A DNA stretch of 28,029 bases from Reticulitermes lucifugus (taxonomy: Eukaryota > Arthropoda > Insecta > Blattodea > Rhinotermitidae): positions 262-28,290 of the forward strand of contig JAKCWW010000296.1 of the NCBI GenBank assembly GCA_026260175.1, in the 5' to 3' direction. Numbering within the stretch: the stretch's first letter is position 1; every line of letters starts with the position of its first letter. The position numbers and the translations under genes were made by a program. Shown here piece by piece: positions 12,120 to 19,909 of the stretch. The notes beneath the pieces were generated by a model. The model worked only from the letters and a program-made list of their open reading frames with translations, was not told the origin of the DNA and ran no database searches.

Positions 12120-12313
12120 ACCACTCTGTATCCCAGCCAATCACGATGGTACCCCCTCGTCGGTCGGGCAGCTTTCCTGGCAGCGAGGCGTCCAACATCT
12201 TGTCGCCACGTTCCTCAGAAACCGGCGGTTTGGGTGTGAAGATGGTGGAGTACGTGCTGGGTTCTTCTCCCACCGGCAAAGACCTCGAGCCACGGATGAG
12301 AGGTCTTGTGTTG
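12120..12313 (+). CDS. pum: Pumilio, internal coding exon A (conserved N-terminal block)
   Basis: Pumilio binds UGUANAUA-type elements in mRNA 3' UTRs through C-terminal PUF repeats and represses translation or promotes decay in the cytoplasm. This exon encodes part of the long N-terminal region. Two bases complete a codon begun in the previous exon, then 64 codons run [18 protein letters not shown]... to ...EPRMRGLVL. The diagnostic stretch [20 protein letters not shown] (exon residues 28-47) is nearly identical across insect and vertebrate Pumilio proteins. The next residues, [16 protein letters not shown], are of insect type. The acceptor has a long pyrimidine tract ending TTTTCTCTCTGCAG (AG at 12118-12119); the donor is TTG/GTGAGT and leaves phase 0. 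An in-frame ATG at 12146 could serve as a start in a short isoform, but the open frame and acceptor favour an internal exon. There are no internal stops. Opposite-strand open frames here are shadows. Confidence 0.94.
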
Positions 12314-12979
12314 GTGAGTAACAGTCTGTACGGTTGTGGTCGCTTCCTTTGACGCCCTTTCGGTGGTATCCACTGACCTGCCTATCTGTCGACGCTGAAT
12401 GGGCTGAGCTACTGTCAGTACCCATAGAATCCATAAATACATCTACCGCCGCGACGCGTCCATACTGGAATGGTGACGTCTGGAAATACGAATGCCCATT
12501 AGTGGTTAATATAGGCATAATACTCTAGTAACTGTAAAAATACCGGTCTTGGAAAACGTAAAGCTTGGTTTTGCAACATATCGTTCCCCTTTGCGGAAGG
12601 GGGGGATAAGGGTCGGAAAGTGGCCGGTGGGACGCAGTACGCAGGCGGCTAGGAATTGTTTCACTGTCACTGCATTCTTCGGTGGGTGATGAGATTTTGG
12701 CATTTGCAGAGGCACTAATGACATCTGCAGGTGAAAATTTTTAAGTACAAAAGCCATGCAAGGGTGTGTGATAACCATTTTGCCGATGAGTGGCATGTTT
12801 GCTGCGTGGATGCTCTCAAAGTTCTATATTCTGGGGGCTGTGTGTAGGTTTGTGGTATCACCTGTGTGCGTCCTTTGTCCGACATTTAAAAATGTATAAA
12901 ATAATTAGTTTTCATGAGGCCCTGCCTGTTCAGATGTATGTTTCGTTTCAGAAACTAACCTTAATCTGAATTTAAGGTA
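12314..12979. other. Proximal intron sequence without recognisable elements
   Basis: This first stretch of the intron holds no recognisable repeat, exon or RNA gene. A short G-rich run (GGAAGGGGGGGATAAGGG, about 12596-12613) is too weak to call a quadruplex. The minus-strand open frame at 12506-12796 has no recognisable domain. Confidence 0.5.
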
Positions 12980-13356
12980 CAATAGTCCCTCGGTAATGCG
13001 GACCCGGCAATCCGGATCCCCGGGTATTCCGTACAGTTTTGGGCCAACTATAGCCCTCTCTTTTCCCATGGTGATCCGGGGCCTTGACCGGATCACCGGG
13101 GGGAAATCTGAGACAATCCGTACTCCGAGACTGGTGGCATGGGTGAAGTGGGAAGATCCAGCCAGTCTTTAAGTCCTGAGCAGTAAGGACGTGATATCTC
13201 GATAATCGTTTTCTTTCTGTGTTATTTCGCCATTATAGTTATGTGACAGCGAGGTTTTAACGAGTTATACGTCAGCTCTGAGTGATGATTTTTTGTTTCA
13301 CCTCGGTGATCAGAATTCCCGGGTAATCCGTATCACCGCTCCCCCCATACAGTCTG
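12980..13356. mobile_element. pogo/Tigger-like non-autonomous element, copy 1
   Basis: The left end, directly after TA, reads CAATAGTCCCTCGGTAAT, then a chain of CCGGAT-type subterminal repeats (CGGCAATCCGGATCC, CGGGTATTCCG, ACAGTTTTGGGCCAACTA). The same order appears in the inverted right end of the element at 22605-22887 (GTCCCTCGGTAATCCGGATC, CGGGTAGCCCG, ACAATTTTGGGCCACCTA), which proves kinship. The right end here is more decayed: CCCGGGTAATCCGTATCACC, a C run, then CATACAGTCTG. The AGTCCCTCGGTTATCCGGA type of terminus is known from pogo/Tigger transposons. No transposase is present. Confidence 0.65.
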
Positions 13357-14333
13357 GATGACAAGAGGGCGTACTGTAATGCGACTGAACGTTCGCGCCA
13401 ATACTTGTCAGACGAATATGATTTTTGTCCAAGTCTTCATCTCAGTATGAATTATTTGTAAGAAGCCCAATTTAAAACACCCTTACTTCTTTTTGACGTT
13501 AAGATTATCACACAACACATTAAATATACGTTATATTTACCGTGCATTTTTGTACAATTCTGGTGTTGGTGTGAGTTGATCAACATTAAATATAGTTTCA
13601 GGAAGACCAGTCACGTAATCAAAATAGCAAAGACTGTGTTTGGAGACTATGCGTGATCATTTGTAGTGCAGGTCTTAACTTTGGTTTAGATGTGTCAGAA
13701 ATTAAGGGAAGACAGATAGGAGTTTGGATATGACTTTAAATTTGAAACGTAAAAGGGAAAATGCATTCATGTGCTTATGGATGGAATAATGCATGGCCTT
13801 CGAAATATGAAAAGTAGAATGAATAGTGCCTGACAGAACTTGTTTATTCATTTATTAAAAGCTTTCCACATCCTTTTCTAACAACATGGCGGGTCGTACT
13901 CGTCGTAAATCTTGGCATTGTAAGTAAAGGTGTAACAATTTGTCATGTGAATTGTGTGAATTGCATCTTGCGCTTCGTTTGCCTGTTGTAGGCTGTCTTT
14001 TAATAGACACTGTCTGCGTTTAATTAATTTGCGTCTCCATTTATTTTTCTGTCTTCAGTTATTGGCTGTGTATAAAGTGTGGTGTAACTTGATTTTAGGT
14101 ATATTTGTGTATGGTTCCGTACCTCGGATCAGCGTAATTGGATACCATTCCGCGCCTTAATTTATACGTGTAGGTCCCTGAATCCTAGTTGTTACAAATT
14201 TTATGTTTAGCATCCCTTTGTGTTATATAGAACTATAAAAGAATAGGTACCGTCTACACAACTTCTATTTGGTGCATGTTCAGTAAATTATTATTCAGAC
14301 AACATGTTTCGATCACTGTTAGTGATATTGAGA
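13357..14333. other. Intronic stretch without recognisable elements
   Basis: AT-rich sequence with no coding or transposon signature that I can identify. Confidence 0.5.
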
Positions 14334-14334
14334 C

Positions 14335-14815
14335 ATTCGATGTGTTACTCAACAATTAAACGAACAAATGCACTTTATTTCTTAAGCATGTCCAGTAACC
14401 CTACACATGTTTCGGCTGCAATAGAGCCATCTTCAGGGGTTCAAGGTCACGTTCACTTCAACATTCATTAATCCATTTGGTGTCACCACATATACACCAC
14501 ACTGTATGTCAAGTTTCTGCTACCGGTTAATAACACTCGTTGTTTTCGTTTATACAACTATACAATTTCTCTTTTGATTATTGCCATTGGCTGTAATGTG
14601 GATGTATTTCGGTGAAAGTTGTTCTATTTTACAGATCTTATTAAACCAAATGGATGCGTTTGTTTTAAGTAGTTTTTCTTTGATGTTACGATAAATTGCC
14701 GTCGAATCATATGTAGGGTTAGTGGACATGCTTAAGAAATAAAATGCATTTGTTGGTTTCATTGTTGAGTGATATCAAAATGCATGGTGAACAAAACATA
14801 AAATTCGATGTGTTA
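14335..14815 (-). mobile_element. Small inverted-repeat element, possible Penelope-like retroelement fragment
   Basis: Two 62-base arms (14348-14409 and 14708-14769) are inverted copies of each other, matching at 57 positions, with 298 bases between them. A 13-base direct repeat ATTCGATGTGTTA sits just outside (14335-14347 and 14803-14815). On the minus strand an open frame (14762-14550, 70 codons) begins inside one arm. It contains LLKTNASIWFNKICK and LSPKYIHI, which recall the conserved N-terminus of Penelope-like polyproteins; this is a weak likeness without the reverse transcriptase or GIY-YIG domains. A hammerhead-like motif lies downstream in the same orientation. A plain foldback MITE is the main alternative. 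Confidence 0.45.
14404..14436 (-). ncRNA. Hammerhead-ribozyme-like motif (degenerate)
   Basis: Read on the minus strand, CTGAAGA (14436-14430) fits the hammerhead core CUGANGA. It is followed by a short hairpin GGCT...AGCC (14428-14425 with 14417-14414), then GAAA (14413-14410) and CATG, which can pair with CATG at 14391-14388 further along (CATGT with ACATG) as a stem III. Deviations are an extra T between the core and stem II, and C in place of the U expected before the cleavage site. Penelope-like retroelements are known to carry hammerhead motifs. This copy is probably inactive, and the likeness could be coincidental. Confidence 0.3.
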
Positions 14816-14822
14816 TTGAGAT

Positions 14823-15373
14823 CTCAGTTTTACATTTAGTATGGTAAGCGTTGCTTATCATTTTTACTATAGGCAGTAGGCCTAATTGTTAAAAATGTAA
14901 CTATGTTGATGATATTTAAATACTTGTTAGCTTTAAAACTGCTTATTATATTTTATCTTCCTGAAGATTTTTCGTTTGGTTACGTGTGGTAGGCTATTCA
15001 ACTGGTTAATCATATCTGTTATCAGTATTTAGTAGGAAATTGTGAATATAGTACACCAAATAGTATATCTTTGACTCGTACCAGTATGATGCATATGTTA
15101 TATCTTTTCCAATTCCTGGTATGGAACGTGTTATTACCTAACTTTATATTATACATACCGTGCATTTAATTTTAATGTAATATGGAATTATGAACTAAGT
15201 GTTATTACCTGTTTAAAAACCTGGTTTTGCCACTGTACACTTCGTCACTGTCAGCAAGATATATTGAACATATATGAAATATAAAGGTGTGTTGACGGTA
15301 TTTATTCTTTTCTAGTGTTAGTTGTTACATTGACCATAATGCTGTACGCAGACGATTCCACCTTCAGGCCCTA
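14823..15373. other. Intronic stretch without recognisable elements
   Basis: Very AT-rich sequence with no recognisable coding or mobile-element signature. Confidence 0.5.
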
Positions 15374-15386
15374 CATATTTCGGCAG

Positions 15387-15956
15387 CGTGGAAAGTAAAA
15401 GTAAAGTTGCCACTGTTCGAGTCTTGAAAGCGTATGAGGCAAAGTATAGCTCCACCCATTTTTAATTTCCGCACTCTTAGAGGTGACTGGCGAGCTTCAC
15501 TCTCCGGCCGCCTAGCGCTCCTACCCTTGTAGACGAGGCTGGGTTGGCCGCACAGCCGGTCTGGACGTTTTGTGGAAGAGGAATATGTCTTGTTCTCCGC
15601 TGGGAATTGCACATCGAATCATCTGTGTCCCGTCTGTAAAGGTGAAGTTCACCCTAGGACAGGCCATGAAGGCCCAGAGTGGGAGACGAGGTATAGTTCT
15701 ACTCTGTCTTTAACCTCGGCACTAGATGGGGGTGGGTGGTCAATGCGAAGCCCCGGCCGCTTTACCCCGGTACCCATTGTACAGGAGGCCGGGTAGGCCT
15801 CAGGGCCGGTCTGGACGGGTGCTGAAAATCTCGCCCCCACCGGGAGTCGATCCCCAGACCGTTCAGCTCGTAGCGAGTCGTTATGCCGACTACGGTATCC
15901 CGGCCCACTGTCCCGTCTGTAGTCTAGTCATTATGGCAACTTAGCTATTTAGCGTG
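15387..15956 (-). mobile_element. tRNA-derived SINE family S, copy 1, split by copy 2
   Basis: The element reads on the minus strand. Its tRNA-like head is at the right, with a perfect A box (TAGCTAAGTTG, complement of 15937-15947) and a decayed B box near 15614-15620. Its body ends at the left with AAGTAAAAGTAAAG. Body landmarks shared with other copies are TATAGCTCCAC, GGCCGCC and CCGGTCTGGACG. The flanks CATATTTCGGCAG (15374-15386) and CATGTTTCGGCAG (15957-15969) match at 12 of 13 positions and look like its target duplication. Copy 2 sits inside the head region, between the A and B boxes, so copy 1 is the older insertion. Confidence 0.72.
15639..15908 (-). mobile_element. tRNA-derived SINE family S, copy 2, nested inside copy 1
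   Basis: This 270-bp SINE is flanked by a perfect 13-base target duplication, TGTCCCGTCTGTA, at 15626-15638 and 15909-15921. On the minus strand it begins with a tRNA-like head (A-box-like TACCGTAGTCGGC from 15897-15885, B-box-like GGATCGACTCC from 15853-15843). It continues through the family body (GGTACCGGGGTAAAGCGGCC; GTGCCGAGGTTAAAG) and ends GGGTGAACTTCACCTTT. It is better preserved than copy 1. The short open frames at 15572-15944 on both strands are SINE sequence. Confidence 0.85.
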
Positions 15957-15969
15957 CATGTTTCGGCAG

Positions 15970-17001
15970 GATACTTAATAATTATTGCATTTTTATTAAA
16001 CATTAGGAGGAATATCCAGGGGAAAATTACTCTGTAGGACTTTCAGTTTACGTCTGTTAAAAGTTTATTACGTTAGCGTTCTTCCCGTTTTTATGGCGGA
16101 CTGACCGAGCGGTGTGGACGCAGACCGTTGGATTTGGCTCCTTCGTAACTCAGAAGTACGTAGTTGATGACGTGTTATAATCACTGCGTCCTTCAGAGAC
16201 TGATACGTCTAACAGTCTTTCATATTGCCTTCTGCATACATTTCACTTTTGTTATAACGTACTTAAATAGGTATAATTAGCCTTACTAATAATGACCGTA
16301 TTTTTGGACGGTTTAAAGCATGAGGCAGGTAGCATGTAATTTGAAATCCCGTTGCTGTTGGAATCAGTTTAGTTTTAGACGCTTTTCCTTAGAGGCCAAT
16401 ACTAATTAGGAAGTTCATCGATTACTTTATTAACTACGAACTGCGTTATCTGTTTTATGGAGGAGCTTGTTGATTGCAGCTGATAAGTGATATATACCCA
16501 TATGTTGTGTTAAAGGTAAGGTGTTTGCTCTTTGGTAGTTTGTAACTTTGTATTTATCATCGTTGCGACAGAACATTATTCCTGTCTATTTGACGTGGTT
16601 TGTTACATTTACAAAGACGTAATTAGGATAAAGTAGGGGTTGCACCAAAATGTTGCTTATGTGAGATGAAGTTCTCAACACGGAACAAAGTTGGACGAAA
16701 GAGTGCTTGCTTTCATTTTTTGTTCTTTAGTGTCGACTTGTGCACAGTTCGCAGCGATCAGTATGAACTGCATTCAAAGCAGCGGTACCTACAACTGAAC
16801 TGCTTTGAGAGGAGCCCGCTTCGAATACTGAAGGCGACGTGATGAGTTTATACATTTAAAAATTTAAAGAAATAATACTCGACACTACGTCCAATCGAGC
16901 GTGGTTTGGTACGCTACAGGGCGAAGTTTTTGTGGTAACGTTTGTTTGTTTACCTTGGTGGTCAACGGCGAAGGCCGGAGCTGCGCACGTGGTCTCGTTA
17001 T
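15970..17001. other. Intronic stretch, one weak tRNA-like patch
   Basis: No exon or well-supported element was found. Near 16093-16140, GCGGACTGACCGAGCGGTGT resembles a tRNA-Ser/SINE A-box region, but no B box follows at the right distance, so it is not called as a gene or SINE. Nothing else stands out. Confidence 0.45.
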
Positions 17002-17400
17002 TTAACCCTTCCGTGACCGAACGGGGTAGCTTTTGTGCCCCACGATGCGTCTTTTGTTGCTTTTTGGTTTTGTTGTTTTTGATGGTTACTTGAAGCATGC
17101 CTTCCCCACTTAAGTTTCACGTAATCTATAATATTGTCATGTTTCTTTTGTGATGAAAGAGTTATGTTTGTAATTTTCGCTGGGGTCCAGGAAGTACCCC
17201 GCTCGGTCAGTGGCGCATGAGTTCAGACTTGAATCAGCCTGCCACAACAGGCAACTGTGTGGGTTATCTACAGACAGTTTAGCACTGTCCATCAAGTGCC
17301 GATATGTTGTAGCAGTTGTGTTTATTATGTGTCCTGTGTATTGTGAATTGTGAGTGAAACTGTTCCACGATAGACGTGTAATTATAGCGAAAAATATCTT

Positions 17401-18697
17401 ATGGGTGAAGAGCTGCGTGAAATTCAGTAAAACAGCAGCAATGAAGAATGCATAGATGTAAGAGAAGAAGACAGCGAAGAAAGGAATGTACAAATAAATG
17501 AGGAAATTTATGATGAGACTGAAGCAAGTGCACTTCAGAGGGAAGAAGATTGAGAAAAAGAGGAAGTTGCTGCTCCTTCATGTACAACCAATCAGACTTC
17601 TAAGTCTGGAATGCAGTGGAGGTCCAAAGCATGTGTTGTTAAGAGAAGGAAAGACTGTAACATTGTTTCCGCGAATCCAGTTTTACAAAATGGAATAAAA
17701 TATTTTGTCAATTTCAGAAGCATTCCACCTATCTATCAGTAAGAAAATAGTGGAAGAAATCTGCATTGAATCGCCTAAGAAAACGAAACATGTTGTCAGT
17801 AGTTCACGTGACACAGAAAACTAGAAGGATATTACGCCCAAAGAGCTATGCATTTATGTGGATTCTCATAGCAGCGAGGTAAAATCGTGTAAAAGACTAC
17901 ATTCGGACGAAATATGGAAAACTCTGCACTATCCTTTTTTACAGCAGCAATGTGAAAGGAGAGGTGCCAATCAGTCTTTCGATTCATAACATTTGATAAT
18001 ACTGAAAGAAGGGAAAATCCTATAATTTGCAGCGAAGGACAAAGTGGAGGACATTCGTTACATTTTTGACCAGTTTTCTCAAGCTTGTACTGAAAACTTT
18101 CACCACGCTGTAATTTAGCTGTAGACGAAAGATCAGCTACTTAACAGAGGAAGAAGCCCATTGACGGTGTACATAACAAGCTAGCCAGGACGGTATGGTT
18201 TGATAGTATGAGTGTGTGAGACACTGAGACATCGTATGTTTTGAAGTTGGAAATATACGCTGGTATGACTGATGGTAAATGGGAAGTCAGTCAAGGAAAA
18301 CGGGTCGTTATGGACATAGTGGAACCCTGGTTCGGTTCTTGGAGGTGTGTTACTGTGACAACCTTTTTACGTGAGCAGCATTGTCTGAAGAACTGTTAAA
18401 AACACATAACAATAACAGGCACAAAGGCTCCAACAAACGAGAGAGACTACAGGAATTTCTTCCGCACTCCAAAAGGAAAGAGTATTGAAGCATTTTTGGG
18501 TCAAGAAAATAAAGGCACAATTTTTGGGTACAATCTTTCCTACGTGCCTAAAAGAAAATTGTGATTCTGCTATCCGCAGGGATTTATGGTAATGACATAG
18601 CTGGCTCAAAACAATTATAAACTGGAAGTAGTTCTGCTTACAAAGAACAAAGGGCGCTGTAGATGCAGGAGACCAAATAACAAGAGAACACTCATAA
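17401..18697 (+). pseudogene. piggyBac transposase pseudogene
   Basis: The intact enzyme cuts and pastes DNA at TTAA sites with a DDD catalytic triad in an RNase H-like fold. Here the order of family blocks is readable through many stops and frameshifts. They include an acidic N-terminal part, ISKKIVEEIC, ITPKELCIYV, KVEDIRYIFDQFSQACTENF, then LAVDE (first Asp at 18124-18126), KLARTVWFDSM, KLEIYAGMTDG and RVVMDIVEPWFGS. The second catalytic Asp codon (GAC at 18357-18359, followed by AAC for Asn) is present but in a shifted frame, because a one-base loss separates it from the upstream block. SYVPKRK follows. The third Asp lies in KGAVDAGDQITREHS (GAT at 18662-18664), before a stop. The C-terminal cysteine-rich domain was not recognised. 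It cannot make an active enzyme. Confidence 0.88.
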
Positions 18698-18784
18698 ACA
18701 ATAATAATCATACTTTATATCTGATGTGGGTTCCAATTCAAAGATAGAGCCCTATTTACAGCTTCTGAACACTGATTTGCTCGT

Positions 18785-19059
18785 CTCACTCGCTTGTGAA
18801 ACTTGCATACGTAAAGGTGTGGGTGGAAGGAAAAACTTCTGTTCTCGGTCACAGTTTCACAGACGTGGATAAAACCAAGTCCAGTGAACCTTCGAAGAAG
18901 AAAGTGAAGTGGTTGACACCTAGTAAGGTATGTGAACAGGTTGTGGACAGCAACAGTGACGAATCAGAAAGTGACACTGTGACTGTGGCGGAGGAGGAAG
19001 GTTATGAAGAAGTTGACACTGAGCCATTGTTACAAGAGGAGTGTGCACCCTCATAGGTC
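18785..19059 (+). other. Unassigned acidic open frame inside the piggyBac element
   Basis: An open frame with an ATG at 18796 runs 86 codons to a stop at 19054-19056, between the transposase pseudogene and the inserted SINE. It has a basic segment (SSEPSKKKVKWLTPSKVCEQ) followed by a Ser/Asp/Glu-rich run (SNSDESESDTVTVAEEEGYE). Such acidic stretches are common at the N-terminus of piggyBac-type transposases, but this one lies downstream of the catalytic part, so it is not explained. It could be transposase C-terminal sequence unlike the family norm, captured host sequence, or a chance open frame. No stop interrupts it, although the neighbouring pseudogene is full of stops. Confidence 0.35.
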
Positions 19060-19481
19060 TGTTAAACAGGATGTTGCAGTGCTCAAGTGACACACACAGC
19101 CTCAGTTCACCGAGTGCGCCTGAAGATGATGATGAAAAGGGTAGGGCATATCGACAGACACCACAGCAACCAGCAGCCTTGTGGTGGGCACTGTCGTGTT
19201 GCTCTCCAAATAGTGTAGTACACACATACAAAGGAGGCCCCAGAGGAAAGGTTAGTGAAGCACCACACATAACGACAGCTCCACTCTTCTTAGCCTTTCT
19301 TGTTGTATTTCGTGAAGATTATCGCACTGCTTGTGATGGAGACTAACCGCTCCTATCAGTGTTACTTAGACAATCTTGACGAGGGATTTCGCATACATGT
19401 TTTAAGTACAGAAAAATTAAAATAAAACAGATGGCAGTAGGAGGGATATTTGGAATATTAACCCATCACATATATGGCTAT

Positions 19482-19784
19482 AAAGGTAAAGGGTATACTT
19501 TTCCATGTTCACTCTATGAAGACATACCAGGGGAGTAGCGGTATAGCTCCACTCATTCTTAACTTCGGCATTAAGTGGAGGTGAGTGCTTCACATTACCC
19601 CTGGTCACTTCACCCCCAGGGAAGGAGCTCGAATGCCCATTGAACGGGGTGGGTGGGCTCTGGAGCGGGTCTGGATGTTTTTCGAGAGGAGAAAATTTCT
19701 TAACCTTATCGGGATTCGAACCGCAGAACGCCCGGGCCATAGTCTTAGCCTCTATACTGACTATACGTACAATCTTGGCTTCTT
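19482..19784 (-). mobile_element. tRNA-derived SINE family S, copy 3, inserted in piggyBac
   Basis: The SINE is bounded by a perfect 12-base target duplication, ATATATGGCTAT, at 19470-19481 and 19785-19796. On the minus strand the head carries an exact B box GGTTCGAATCC (complement of 19712-19722), followed by the family body. Plus-strand body landmarks are TAGCTCCACTC, AACTTCGGCATTAAGTGGAG, CACCCCCAGGGAAGG and GGGTCTGGATGTTTTT; the 3' end is TAAAGGTAAAGG. It lies wholly within the piggyBac transposon, so it arrived later than that element. Several short open frames here (19417-19971) are SINE sequence. Confidence 0.87.
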
Positions 19785-19909
19785 ATATATGGCTATTAAA
19801 ACCACGTATGTGGCATGGGATATGAATAACACATTTTATTCTTGTGTACAAAAAATACCCCTCTCGGCCGACCACGATCTTTTTCTTAGCTTAGCCACGG
19901 AAGGGTTAA

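Larger units (their letters stand above)
17006..19905 (+). mobile_element. piggyBac-family transposon, full-length but dead
   Basis: The 2.9-kb element is flanked by TTAA on both sides (17002-17005 and 19906-19909), the obligatory piggyBac target. The left end is CCCTTCCGTGACCGAACGGG and the right end is the inverse of CCCTTCCGTGGCTAAG, giving an identical 10-bp terminal repeat. Subterminal repeats of the type GACCGAnCGGGGTA occur at 17019-17032, inverted at about 17193-17209, and inverted at about 19856-19875 (TACCCCTCTCGGCCGACC), as expected for piggyBac internal repeats. Between them lies a plus-strand transposase pseudogene. A family S SINE interrupts the right part. The element sits in sense orientation within pumilio's intron. 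Confidence 0.9.

Noticed and set aside
12052..12518. Three open frames on the minus strand opposite pumilio exon A
   Set aside because: They are antisense shadows of the GC-richer coding exon, which has clear family identity and splice sites on the plus strand.
16093..16160. Possible tRNA-Ser-like gene or SINE head (GACCGAGCGGTGT)
   Set aside because: Only an A-box-like patch is present. No B box at the right spacing and no cloverleaf could be drawn.
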